Source: Gammaproteobacteria bacterium (lineage in GTDB: Bacteria > Pseudomonadota > Gammaproteobacteria > SZUA-152). From it: 64,000 nucleotides of DNA. The stretch spans positions 1 to 64,000 of the forward strand of contig JAOUJW010000009.1 in NCBI GenBank assembly GCA_029882975.1, in the 5' to 3' direction. This document shows, in pieces, positions 1 to 7,723 of this stretch; within the stretch, counting starts at the first letter, position 1, and every line of letters starts with the position of its first letter. The notes under the pieces are model-generated. The model was not told the DNA's origin and made no database searches. It saw nothing but the letters and a program-made list of their open reading frames with translations. The position numbers were made by a program, and so were the translations under genes.

Positions 1-19
1 GTGATTTTCGTAAAATAAG

Positions 20-130
20 TACTAACAAAAGCTTAAACCCGGACCATTTTTTCGCTGCACCTTTTTTGTTTCGTTTCACTCTAACAAAAAAGGTGCAGCG
101 AAAAAATGCCCGGTTAAGCAGTCGTTATGA
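20..130 (+). repeat. attC-like recombination site (cassette 1 left border)
   Basis: A long imperfect palindrome runs from a CTAAC box (22-26) to a GTTATG box (124-129). The inner arms around 31-70 and 73-119 pair almost completely, with a short unpaired loop near 71-72 and a few extra bases, as expected for a folded attC bottom strand. The box spacing and the outer AAC/GTT pair fit the R'' and R' boxes of integron attC sites. It lies just upstream of the first cassette gene. Seen directly; the attC assignment rests on known architecture of the family. Confidence 0.7.
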
Positions 131-145
131 TACGGATTCAAGACA

Positions 146-910
146 ATGAAGTTGGAATATAGAAAACCCTACTGTGAAGATTTTTTGTGTGAGTATTTCA
201 GGATACATGAGTTATCGAATATTGATGAATTGATATCTGAGGTAAAGAAAAGAACTGAGGAAAGTCCTGATTATAAATATTTAGTCACGCTAGATGATAT
301 TGGACAAGCATCATATACGTCTATGCATTCTAAAATGTACAACGCACTTGATGGGGGAGACTGGATAGCGAAAGAGAAAATTGATGGCTCTTGGATGGAT
401 GGAGACTACCTTCGAGATGATCTTGGATTTGAGCAAAAATTTTTGATCCGGAGGTTTGGTTTCAAGCACGGGTTAGAGGGGGTTGGTTTTGATGACATAT
501 ACGAAAAACTTCTATATTTGGATGGAGAGTCAAGGGAAGAGCTAATTGAGGCGAATCAAAACCTGGTTACCTTAATGGATAAAGAAGCATATCTACTTAA
601 GGTACCAGTAAGATATAGCTACGAATCTATCTATGCATTCCCAAATGGGTATTTTTCATGTGACCTTTCTCCTTTCGAGAACTATCATCTAGCCAAGCAC
701 TTAGAGGTAAACTATGACTACCATTTGTTTGGTATCGGAGCTAGTTATATAGCGTTCCGGAAAGGCGTGGGTTTTAAAAAGGAAGATTTAAGTGGTTTGA
801 TAGACCTCCTATCCAAGATCTATGTGAAAGATAAGGATGAAGAGTTAATAGAGTTTCTACAAGAAACTATTATGAATAAACAAATACTTACCTTGAGATA
901 CTCTGAGTAA
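146..910 (+). CDS. hypothetical cassette protein, 254 aa
   Basis: An AT-rich gene starting at ATG 146, lying between two attC-like palindromes (20-130 and 916-1016), so it is the single gene of an integron-type cassette. The protein is acidic, with many Asp, Glu and Tyr residues, and has no signal peptide, membrane segment or motif I recognise. A central portion around residues 75-110 is rich in Gly and Asp. The start lies 16 bases after the attC end, typical for cassette genes, which often depend on an upstream promoter. Function unknown; base composition differs from the chromosomal genes further right, consistent with acquisition. Confidence 0.7.
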   Translation: MKLEYRKPYCEDFLCEYFRIHELSNIDELISEVKKRTEESPDYKYLVTLDDIGQASYTSMHSKMYNALDGGDWIAKEKIDGSWMDGDYLRDDLGFEQKFLIRRFGFKHGLEGVGFDDIYEKLLYLDGESREELIEANQNLVTLMDKEAYLLKVPVRYSYESIYAFPNGYFSCDLSPFENYHLAKHLEVNYDYHLFGIGASYIAFRKGVGFKKEDLSGLIDLLSKIYVKDKDEELIEFLQETIMNKQILTLRYSE

Positions 911-915
911 ATGAA

Positions 916-1016
916 ACATAACAAGGACATTTTTACTTTTGGTTCTTTTATGTTTCCATTGCATTACAACATAAAAGAGCCAACACCAAAAATGCCTGTT
1001 ATGTAGTGCGTTAGCC
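916..1016 (+). repeat. attC-like recombination site
   Basis: Directly follows the stop of the 254-aa gene. An ACATAAC box near 916-922 and a GTTAGCC box at 1010-1016 flank a long palindrome whose arms (about 916-950 and 974-1003) pair with a few bulged bases around a central loop. The bulges and non-identical arms are typical of attC sites. The sequence differs from the site at 20-130 apart from box positions and fold, as in mobile-type cassette arrays. Confidence 0.7.
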
Positions 1017-1031
1017 AGTAAGGATTATGAA

Positions 1032-1552
1032 ATGAGTCAATTAGCAACATTTTACACATTACCTAAAAATCAGTCAGATGCTCTTGTGTCTCATCAGCAG
1101 TTCCAGGAACTAAGTTAGTCGAACGGAAAGGGCTGATTTTCAAGAAAAAGCAAGTAGAAAAAATCGATCACTTCTGGAATTTTCTTAATGAACATGCCAC
1201 TGAACAACAAAAATATCAGTACTCTGGATCTGGATTCTGTGATCTTGATTTGATACTCGAAGAGAAAGGATTCATGCTATTTGATTCTGGCATTATCGAT
1301 CTAACCCAAAAAATATCTGAGGCCAGGGCAACATCCATTGCAGTATTCGACTATAGCACGGCCACTACGGCGTTAGAAAAATTGAAAGAAGTAAAACTTA
1401 CTGAATCCGAAACTAGAAGATATATTCGTGATAATTATTCACCGGAAGATGAAGGATTAGGAATAAATGCGATATTTGCTGCCCTTGAAGTACTAAATAA
1501 TTGGCTGAAGACAGTCAGTAGTAGCGAAGTTGGTTTATTTATCGTCGGCTAA
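1032..1552 (+). pseudogene. frameshifted cassette gene, unknown family
   Basis: Translation from ATG 1032 gives a start MSQLATFY... that ends at a TAG at 1116-1118 after 28 residues. A different frame, open from 1067, continues through residues GLIFKKKQ... to the stop at 1550-1552, giving about 160 residues in total. Neither part looks complete: the second has no start codon near its beginning, and the two halves join naturally if one base was gained or lost between about 1067 and 1115. The C-terminal half ends in a hydrophobic strand (GLFIVG). The stop codon overlaps the R'' box of the next attC. Either a decayed cassette gene or a sequencing error; family not assigned. Confidence 0.55.
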
Positions 1553-1624
1553 CAACACAATCGTGTGTGACTGCCAACCCGCCGCTTCGCTCTGGGTTGT
1601 CAGCCACACAGTGCAGCGTTAGCC
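1547..1624 (+). repeat. attC-like recombination site
   Basis: Boxes GGCTAAC (1547-1553) and GTTAGCC (1618-1624) are exact reverse complements. Between them the arms TGTGTGACTGCCAACCC and GGGTTGTCAGCCACACA pair around a short GC-rich loop. This is the cleanest attC of the window. The stop codon of the preceding gene is built into the left box, a common arrangement in cassettes. Confidence 0.8.
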
Positions 1625-1642
1625 ACAGAAATTGAGTGACCA

Positions 1643-1792
1643 GTGACCAAAGTGAATAAAAGCGATTTGGGATTTCTGCCGGAAAAACACACAGACTTTG
1701 TATTTGCTGTTATTGAATATGACTTCATTAATACAGTATTACTAATTATTTTAGTTTTTATTTTGATCTGGTATTTAATTAAAAAGCGATAG
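1643..1792 (+). CDS. small single-pass membrane protein, 49 aa
   Basis: A short open frame from GTG 1643 (an in-frame GTG also at 1652) to TAG 1790-1792. The peptide has a hydrophilic N-terminus with Lys, Asp and Glu, then a strongly hydrophobic stretch rich in Leu and Ile over about the last 20 residues, ending in a Lys-Lys-Arg tail, so a C-terminal membrane anchor is predicted. It starts 19 bases after the attC at 1547-1624 and lies 24 bases upstream of another small membrane protein with no attC between, so both may share one cassette. No ribosome-binding site is obvious. Function unknown. Confidence 0.4.
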   Translation: MTKVNKSDLGFLPEKHTDFVFAVIEYDFINTVLLIILVFILIWYLIKKR

Positions 1793-1816
1793 TAGATAGC
1801 ACTGTCAATAAGCAAG

Positions 1817-2074
1817 ATGGAAAAACCCAAACTAAACTATATACCCATAGCAAAGTCACTAATTTATATTGTCGGCTTTTTGCTAAGCCTTTATGCTTGG
1901 TACACACGTTATTATTTGTGGATTGATTGTTTCAACGAATTAGGTCGCTGCTATAACCCTGATGGTTCTAATCAAGTATATACAGATAGTGGTATAATAT
2001 GGATATTTCCTGCAACCGTTTTCTTGCTATTGACTATAAAAAATATACGCAAAGCACTCAAACATAATCGCTAA
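1817..2074 (+). CDS. small two-pass membrane protein, 85 aa
   Basis: Starts at ATG 1817 and ends where the next attC-like palindrome begins. Two hydrophobic segments (about residues 11-29 and 57-74) are separated by a loop with two Cys residues and many Tyr, likely periplasmic or extracytoplasmic. The C-terminus is basic. No family recognised. It probably shares a cassette with the 49-aa membrane protein just upstream. Confidence 0.55.
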   Translation: MEKPKLNYIPIAKSLIYIVGFLLSLYAWYTRYYLWIDCFNELGRCYNPDGSNQVYTDSGIIWIFPATVFLLLTIKNIRKALKHNR

Positions 2075-2157
2075 CCATCAATTCAACCTGACCACCATGA
2101 GCTACGGCCTAAAAAGCAGGCCTCCGCTCACGGTGCCAGGCTATTAAATCGTTGGGA
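2069..2157 (+). repeat. attC-like site joined to an IS3 remnant
   Basis: The left box CGCTAAC (2069-2075) overlaps the stop of the 85-aa gene. A central palindrome pairs ACCATGAGC with GCTCACGGT and GGCCT with AGGCC around a short loop. A GTTGGGA sequence at 2151-2157 could be the right box. The IS3-family transposase fragment begins right there, so the right border may have been lost or replaced by the insertion. Confidence 0.5.
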
Positions 2158-2341
2158 TAATACACATATGGAATCATTCTTCCATGCACTGAAAACCGAG
2201 ATGATCTATTTCCAGCATTTTGCTACTCTTGAAGAAGCAATGGCGTATATTATTGACTATATTTATTTTTACAATAACCAACGAATCCACTCCGCACTGG
2301 GTTACCTGACACCAGTGGAGTGCGAACTAATGAAGGCGTAA
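2144..2341 (+). pseudogene. IS3-family transposase C-terminal fragment
   Basis: The open frame reads RWDNTHMESFFHALKTEM and continues with YNNQRIHSALGYLTP to a TAA at 2339-2341. These are the hallmark C-terminal motifs of the IS3-family OrfB integrase core (WDN..ESFF...KTE, then the catalytic-region tail YN..R.H..LGY..P). Only about 65 of the normal roughly 270 residues remain, so it is a dead 3' remnant. A sequence typical of an element end (around 2345-2378) follows. The remnant sits between two cassettes. Confidence 0.8.
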
Positions 2342-2428
2342 AATGGGTGTCAATTATATCGGGGTAAGGTCAGACGGCTTGCTTCCCTGCGCCACCCCAC
2401 CGCTTTAACGTTAAATTTGTTCGAAGAT

Positions 2429-2782
2429 ATGAAAACACTTTCAAATGCCGAAATAGATAATGTTGAATCTAAGCAGCGTGTTACGCTTCCGAGGTTTTAT
2501 CGAAAACTTCTCCTTGAAGAAGGATACGGTCAAACCGAAGATCAAAAAGAGATTTATCATCCGTCTGAAATAAATGAATTGTATGAATTGAAATTTGATG
2601 ATGAATCACTTTTATATAATAAATACTTCCCAATCGGGTGTAACAATAGAACTCAAGAGTTATGGATTATTGATGTTACAAACGACAAGATTGCCTCAAT
2701 ATGGCATGAAACTCATGAAGATGATTGGCCAAACGAAAATTGGTCAGAGTATGAAGTGTGGATAGAAAATAATTTTGAATAA
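2429..2782 (+). CDS. SUKH-domain (SMI1/KNR4 family) protein
   Basis: The ATG at 2429 is preferred over an upstream in-frame TTG at 2417 because a GAAG stretch lies just ahead of it. The 117-aa product has the SUKH-superfamily layout: an N-terminal helix, LPRFYRKLL motif, then a strand-rich acidic body ending with an aromatic WSEYEVWIE segment. SUKH proteins commonly act as immunity proteins against secreted nuclease or deaminase toxins. No toxin gene is adjacent, so it may be an orphan immunity gene carried as a cassette. A GTTAAAT box (2410-2416) lies directly upstream and an attC-like palindrome downstream. Family call fairly sure, role inferred. Confidence 0.65.
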   Translation: MKTLSNAEIDNVESKQRVTLPRFYRKLLLEEGYGQTEDQKEIYHPSEINELYELKFDDESLLYNKYFPIGCNNRTQELWIIDVTNDKIASIWHETHEDDWPNENWSEYEVWIENNFE

Positions 2783-2790
2783 AAAACGAA

Positions 2791-2860
2791 ATATAACCAA
2801 GCATTTCGCTCAGACTCGTCGCCGCAATGCGGCTCCTCGCTGGCGAGTGCAACGTTTTGG
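2791..2860 (+). repeat. attC-like recombination site (imperfect)
   Basis: An ATATAAC box (2791-2797) and a GTTTTGG box (2854-2860) flank an imperfect palindrome with paired segments such as ACTCGTCGCC against GGCGAGT. It follows the SUKH gene by eight bases. Weaker than the other sites because the right box departs from consensus. Confidence 0.5.
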
Positions 2861-2900
2861 GGAATAGTAATGAAGTATTGGAGGATATAAATGCATACAC

Positions 2901-3790
2901 CTATAGATTTTTTACATTGCTACCGTGTTCCCAGGCGCGATGAGGAGTAGCAAAGTAAAACCTGGCCGAGGTTTGTTTTTCTATATGCGGGCACTGATGA
3001 AGCTCAGTATCATTATCGGCCGTAATAGTTTTAAGAGTTTCGGGGAACCGGTTTATGAGAGAAATAGTTCGTTTATTGTTTATTGAGAGAGGCCGCGGTT
3101 CGATCTTTAAGCCTACCGATGATGACAAAACCAGTCTTTATCTCGTTCAGGGAAACGATGCAGTCATTCGTACCACGCCCCATGACTGTGTCTATTTCCC
3201 AATGACCGATTGTTCGGCGAGACTCTACGGCTTTTTTGGGCCGTTCTGAAATATGGCGCTTATCGGCCAGGCGGCCTCGACTATCATAGGCCCGATAACG
3301 CTTGCGGCGCTGCCTAGGGGATTGGCAATGATGCTGCCACAAGTTGCCCCCGTTGGCTTTATCACGCCAAATGTACTGGCAGATAGTGTCATGGCTCGTT
3401 CGTCGTTGCATGAGCCCAAAACTTCGGATATGGTCAACGATCTGCTCGGGTGACCACTTTTTTCGCAAGTAGTGGCGTACGATGTAAAAGTCAGCATCGC
3501 AAGAGTGGCGATTTCGACGAGACCGACTGCGTCGAGCCCGTGTTCTGCGTTCGGCCTTGCTGGGACGATAGGCACCGTCTATATGGTGGCAGCCGATTCG
3601 TTGCAGATCCCGATATATGGTACTGCGATGAAACCCAAATGATCGGTTATCATCTGAACAGAAAGGCCTTGTTTTTTGAGAGCACTCAAACTATACCTGT
3701 CATGTGAGGTGAGGTGAACTGTTGATACTTCATATTGTAAATTCACTTCTTGGCGGGAGAGAAGATACCTTGGTATCATAGTTCACCTCA
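2901..3790 (-). pseudogene. IS30-family transposase, frameshifted and truncated
   Basis: Three minus-strand frames together make an IS30-type transposase. The N-terminal helix-turn-helix (LTSHDRYSL..LKKQGLSV) is at about 3580-3720. The middle (KKWSPEQIVDHI, HWEIDTVMGRG) is at about 3073-3470. The integrase core (TITADNDTELHQ, then a RAWEHGSN motif) is at about 2905-3030. The DDE signature is partly visible (D in HWEIDTV, D in TADND, E missing with the truncated end). At least two frame changes and a missing C-terminus make it non-functional. An inverted repeat (3711-3728 with 3773-3789) marks the upstream end. Confidence 0.8.
3711..3790. repeat. inverted repeat at the 5' end of the IS30 remnant
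   Basis: GAGGTGAACT followed by TGATAC occurs at 3711-3728. Its reverse complement, one base shorter in the middle, occurs at 3773-3789. The outer copy is probably the terminal inverted repeat of the IS30-like element; the inner copy lies within the start of the transposase. Confidence 0.5.
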
Positions 3791-3908
3791 TTTTTAAAAT
3801 GAAATGTCGCACTTAGTATATGAATTCGCCTGCGCTAACAAGCCATTTCTGACACCAAAAATCGGCGCTGCTTAAGGGTGGCGGTAGGCTAAAAAATGGA
3901 AATCTTCT

Positions 3909-4667
3909 ATGTTTGAATGGCTAACAAGTCCAGAGGCATGGATTGCTTTGGGTACGCTAATAGCCCTCGAAGTTGTACTGGGTATAGATAACATTATTTT
4001 TATATCGATCTTGGTTGGCAGGCTACCAGAACACCAGAGGAATATGGCGCGGCAATTGGGTTTAAGCTTAGCAATGCTTACCCGCCTCGGACTGCTATTT
4101 AGTCTTGTCTGGGTAATGGGGTTAGTAGAGCCATGGTTCTCTGTATTTGAAATCGAAATATCTGGAAGAGACATAATATTGATAGTGGGCGGTCTATTTC
4201 TACTGGCTAAATCTACTCATGAAATACATAGCAGCCTAGAAATAGTGCAAGAGACAGAATCGGAAGTCAGATCTGTGGGGTTCTATTCAGTTCTAGTACA
4301 AATTACCATTCTGGATATTGTGTTCTCTCTTGATTCTGTTATTACCGCAGTTGGTCTAGTTGAGCATCTGTCGATTATGGTCATTGCCATAATCACTGCC
4401 GTAGTCGTTATGCTTTTTTCTGCAAAACCGATTGGAGAATTTGTTGATAGAAATCCAACAATAAAGATGCTTGCCTTATCCTTTTTGATATTAATTGGAT
4501 TCACATTGATTGCAGAAGGCTTCGACGTCCATATACCTAAAGGATACATCTATTTTGCAATGGCGTTCTCAGTTGCTGTTGAAATTCTAAATATTAAAGT
4601 TAGAAAGAAAAGAGAAGCCGCGCCAATCCAGTTGGCAAAAATATTAAAAGATGAAAACCTTGGCTAA
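3909..4667 (+). CDS. TerC-family integral membrane protein
   Basis: The 252-aa protein has the TerC layout: about seven hydrophobic segments with conserved acidic residues inside membranes. ALEVVLGIDNIIFI lies near residues 18-31 and ILDIVFSLDSVITAVG near 133-148; these two Asp/Glu-containing repeats are thought to carry metal ions. Family members are linked to tellurite resistance or to metal (manganese) export during protein secretion. The length matches the short YgdQ/YoaE-type members without CBS domains. A CTAAC-type box (3833-3839) lies upstream and an attC-like site follows the stop, so it appears to be a cassette gene. Substrate not determinable. Confidence 0.85.
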   Translation: MFEWLTSPEAWIALGTLIALEVVLGIDNIIFISILVGRLPEHQRNMARQLGLSLAMLTRLGLLFSLVWVMGLVEPWFSVFEIEISGRDIILIVGGLFLLAKSTHEIHSSLEIVQETESEVRSVGFYSVLVQITILDIVFSLDSVITAVGLVEHLSIMVIAIITAVVVMLFSAKPIGEFVDRNPTIKMLALSFLILIGFTLIAEGFDVHIPKGYIYFAMAFSVAVEILNIKVRKKREAAPIQLAKILKDENLG

Positions 4668-4733
4668 CAATTCGCTCGTTTGGATGCAAATTACGCTGCA
4701 CGCCATTTGCTCCGCACAGCTTGGTCGTTATTC
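4662..4733 (+). repeat. attC-like recombination site (last in the array)
   Basis: The left box GGCTAAC (4662-4668) contains the stop of the TerC-family gene. The right box GTTATTC is at 4727-4733. GCAAAT (4686-4691) pairs with ATTTGC (4704-4709), and flanking GGA/TCC bases extend the stem. No further attC-like site was seen to the right, so this may be the distal end of the array. Confidence 0.65.
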
Positions 4734-4806
4734 CAGTAGGATCACCAATGAAGAAACAGAAGGTTCCGGTGAATAATCGTCGGTTAAGCACTATTAGGAT
4801 GAGACT

Positions 4807-5877
4807 ATGAGCAAACTTCTGATCGGGTTGCTAATATCAGCCGCTGCGTTGTTAGCCTTTTTCTTGATGCACCAGTCTGGCGTAACAAACTCCTCTGATT
4901 CGTCACGGTCTGAGTTAACTGCCAAGCGTACCATCCAAACAGCCGCCCCCCTCTCCGTTCCCAAGGTTCCCGACCAGCCGCCCAAAAACACTGCATATCT
5001 GCCGAATAATATATACGAAGTTGTTTGCAAGCTGGGTCATCCGTTCATGGTAAAGAGCTGGGACCTTGATCCAGACACACGTTTTGTATACTTCGTCGGT
5101 CCTTTCACCTCCAAACCTGACGAATCGAATCCTACCGTCTACAACTACATGTATATATCCATCCCAGGCATCAATCGTACGCGCTCGCAAACTACGCTGT
5201 TCATGGAATCGGTTGATGCAGAGCCTACGGAGGTTCAACACGAAGAACTGTCCCGTTTTCTTATCCCACGCATTCAGGGCATCCCCGACCGCCTGGCCGA
5301 AGTTAAAAAAACACTCGGTGAAGCTGCCGCAGAGCGGGAGCTTTCGTCCGGTCGAACCCGAATGGTGTTTGACGGACACATGTGTGTCGGTGAGCAATAC
5401 CTTGCAGGCATGTACATAGATGTAGAAAACGGACAAATTGTAAAAGCAAAAGGCGTAGAACACCCGGAAAAGCTAAAGTGGGTTTTAAGCGGCGGACGGT
5501 CTCCGTTGCCTGATACCGAACCTACTTATTACACGGACATGTATATGCGCACGCCGGATGCTCAAAGTAGGCTACTTATATTTTTAGAGTTAAGAGAGAA
5601 AGGTGACAAGGAGGGCGCCTCTGAGCATCTGGCGTTAGGATACTTTCCCTTTCCCAATCTGGTAGATGAAATCACTGTCGATCCACATCCGCAAGGTAAG
5701 CTGGAGTTCGATACCGCGACATATCAGACACTACGCTATTCTCTGGAAGAGATGGAAATTAGAACTACCTACCAACTCGATACGGGCGTTCATGTGAAGG
5801 CCATCTATAAAATGAGGCTACAGGATGAGAGATGGGGAGTGAGCCAGCTTGTTTCGGAAGAGACCACCATTCCTTAG
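4807..5877 (+). CDS. hypothetical N-terminally anchored protein, 356 aa
   Basis: Begins with a short basic start and a hydrophobic segment (residues 4-20), then a Ser/Thr/Pro-rich linker, predicting an inner-membrane anchor or signal peptide with a periplasmic body. The soluble part has repeated aromatic strand-like stretches (for example around residues 95-120) and Cys residues near 74 and 193. No family recognised. Start ATG 4807 follows an AGGATGAGACT stretch that can act as a ribosome-binding site. A 20-codon frame (4754-4816) overlaps its start but has no independent support. It lies right of the last attC-like site. Confidence 0.65.
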   Translation: MSKLLIGLLISAAALLAFFLMHQSGVTNSSDSSRSELTAKRTIQTAAPLSVPKVPDQPPKNTAYLPNNIYEVVCKLGHPFMVKSWDLDPDTRFVYFVGPFTSKPDESNPTVYNYMYISIPGINRTRSQTTLFMESVDAEPTEVQHEELSRFLIPRIQGIPDRLAEVKKTLGEAAAERELSSGRTRMVFDGHMCVGEQYLAGMYIDVENGQIVKAKGVEHPEKLKWVLSGGRSPLPDTEPTYYTDMYMRTPDAQSRLLIFLELREKGDKEGASEHLALGYFPFPNLVDEITVDPHPQGKLEFDTATYQTLRYSLEEMEIRTTYQLDTGVHVKAIYKMRLQDERWGVSQLVSEETTIP

Positions 5878-6334
5878 TCGATTAAAGGCTGAAATAAGTT
5901 GAAACCTTGTCAGTAAGTGAACGCCATACAAACGGAATAACAATTCATTCTGTAGACCGCCCATATTTAGTACCAACCCTAATCAGAGACTTCTGGGTGA
6001 CGAAGAAGCAAATACTCTTTAGGGTTACATAACCATTTATAGTACAATTGGATTAACCTAAGGCTAAAGAAAGCAATGTGGCTCTTTCTAATAAAAACGA
6101 GAACGATTAAGGCTACTTCTGTCGAAACAATAGATGGAACATTAGAGCCAAAATAATTGAGGATATAGCCAAGGAACCTCTGATTAACTCCGTGTATGGC
6201 ATATATGAGGCCTAAATTGTCAATTGCTTCGTTGAAAAACTTGAAATTATTCCCGATATTCCCTGCGTTTTTCGCCTCGCACTTATCAGAAATTAATCAG
6301 AGGTACCCTAAATTCATCGGATAAAGGAAGTCTT
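5878..6334. other. intergenic stretch holding an inverted-repeat element
   Basis: AT-rich and multiply stopped in all frames. The only structure I see is the 135-bp inverted-repeat element at 6173-6307, listed separately. The remaining bases look like eroded sequence. Confidence 0.5.
6173..6307. mobile_element. MITE-like inverted-repeat element, 135 bp
   Basis: The left end GGAACCTCTGATTAA (6173-6187) matches the reverse complement of the right end TTAATCAGAGGTACC (6293-6307) at 14 of 15 positions. The interior (about 105 bases) holds no gene. Short length, terminal inverted repeats and no coding capacity fit a miniature inverted-repeat element mobilised by an IS5-like transposase in trans. 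No clear target duplication is visible in the flanks. Confidence 0.5.
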
Positions 6335-6778
6335 ATGAATAAAGATAAATATTTGTCTGTACAATGGAATAATTTCCTGATGCTTGGATTAGGCATCCCA
6401 GCGTTATCATATGCCTCTGTTGTCTTTTTTACATCTTCCATATCAGAAAAATCCGGTTTTTTCGGTATGGTTGCTGCTGGGATCGTATATTGTCTGATTG
6501 TTGAACCGCATTCATCGATGTTGCTCAAATGGCGAAATAAGAATAATAGCGAATATGTTCCAGAAAAATATAGTTACTTAGAAAGGTTTGTAGTCGTGAT
6601 ATACAATCTAATATGGTGGACACCTATAGTATTCCCGTTTGCAGGCATAGTTGGCTATAAATCTGGTTCGATAATATTCTTTCTTATAACATTTGTGAGG
6701 GCGATGCTCAATCTATACCGCATCAATATTCTTAGACCAGAGGTGGCTTTTCATTTCCCTTTACGGGGACCTAATTAA
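6335..6778 (+). CDS. hypothetical membrane protein, 147 aa
   Basis: Starts at ATG 6335 behind AAAGGAAG, a good ribosome-binding site. Hydrophobic segments at about residues 14-33, 40-56, 84-102 and 104-121 suggest a four-pass membrane protein with a central basic hydrophilic loop (KWRNKNNSEY). No family recognised. The inverted-repeat element ends 28 bases upstream, so its promoter may lie in or be affected by that element. Confidence 0.6.
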   Translation: MNKDKYLSVQWNNFLMLGLGIPALSYASVVFFTSSISEKSGFFGMVAAGIVYCLIVEPHSSMLLKWRNKNNSEYVPEKYSYLERFVVVIYNLIWWTPIVFPFAGIVGYKSGSIIFFLITFVRAMLNLYRINILRPEVAFHFPLRGPN

Positions 6779-7147
6779 TGGGGTTGAGCTATGTGCTTTT
6801 GGGTATCATGTCTAAATTGCTGCGGAATAATGTGCATTTACACCTGTCACTAATCGCTTTCATTCACCAGAACGCTCGCTCTACTTATGGACTTGAGCTT
6901 GGCTTTAGTAATACTATAATAAATGAGTATATTGAAATTTTTTAGCGGTGCCGCATTAGCTATGCCAGGTTCCGGCAATACGTTATTTTACTATGTATGA
7001 ATGAGTTAGAAGACAAATTAAACCCATTTTTTTGAAAAGCACCAGTGCAGTTGCCTTCGCAAGAGCTTGCAGGTTACCCTTGGTATTAAATGTTATCTGA
7101 ATGTACAAATCTATTCTCAGTAATTCCAGAGTGGGCAGTTTCAACAA
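6779..7147. other. intergenic stretch with two tiny overlapping frames
   Basis: No convincing gene. A 25-codon frame near 6924-7001 (MSILKFF...) and a 12-codon frame overlapping its stop look like a shredded gene start rather than real products. No attC or terminator was seen. Confidence 0.35.
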
Positions 7148-7537
7148 TTGAATATTGAATTGATAATTGTGGGCAGTGGGTTTTTGGGGATGGGAATATC
7201 AATGGGGTTTAAAACCGTTATATTTTTTTCAAAATCCAAAAAGACAACAGGAAAGATCGTCAGGCTTAATTCAAACAGTAGTACTACGTCTAACTATTAT
7301 ACTTTTGCGCCAGTTGTAGAATATTCAGTAAATGGTAAGGACTATTTGCATGAGTCTGCGCAATACTCCCGCCGCTATCGAAACAAACAAAGTTTTGATA
7401 TTGTGGTTCACTACGATCCCAAGAACCCTTCATATTGCATTGTCGGAACAGTATTCGACTTTATGGTAATTGAACTTATCGCCGTATTCATTGGGTCTAT
7501 TGCTTTGGTATCCGGCTTACTCGGATTCAAAGCATGA
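7148..7537 (+). CDS. DUF3592-like membrane protein
   Basis: Starts at TTG 7148 after a GTGGGCAG stretch; no better start lies upstream. A hydrophobic N-terminus (residues 5-27) is followed by a strand-rich middle with TTGKIVRL, YTFAPVVEYSVNGKDY and VVHYDPKNPSYC, the pattern of DUF3592 domains, then a C-terminal membrane segment (about 106-126). Such proteins usually display a small beta domain between two membrane helices; their function is unknown. Stands alone in a gene-poor stretch. Confidence 0.6.
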   Translation: MNIELIIVGSGFLGMGISMGFKTVIFFSKSKKTTGKIVRLNSNSSTTSNYYTFAPVVEYSVNGKDYLHESAQYSRRYRNKQSFDIVVHYDPKNPSYCIVGTVFDFMVIELIAVFIGSIALVSGLLGFKA

Positions 7538-7723
7538 AATAGATAACCCACACCAACTTGAATACACGCTATCCATCAGCCACATTTGAACAGGGGGACG
7601 TATTCGGACAAAGAGCTGTGTGAACCAGTTTGCATGTAGCCATAATCTTTTATTTATTCATGTTTGGCTATTGGCGAACCAGACGGCGATGATTTCGGGC
7701 CAGCGCTAATTAGGAACAATGCC

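Noticed and set aside
3055-3707. Plus-strand open frames across the IS30 remnant
   Set aside because: They run opposite to the recognisable transposase motifs and have no motifs of their own.
4754-4816. 20-codon leader peptide before the 356-aa gene
   Set aside because: It is short, lacks a convincing ribosome-binding site and shows no regulatory features.
7585-7620. AACAGGGGGACGTATTCG motif as a transposon relic
   Set aside because: Looks familiar from repetitive intergenic sequence but no inverted repeat or coding remnant accompanies it here.
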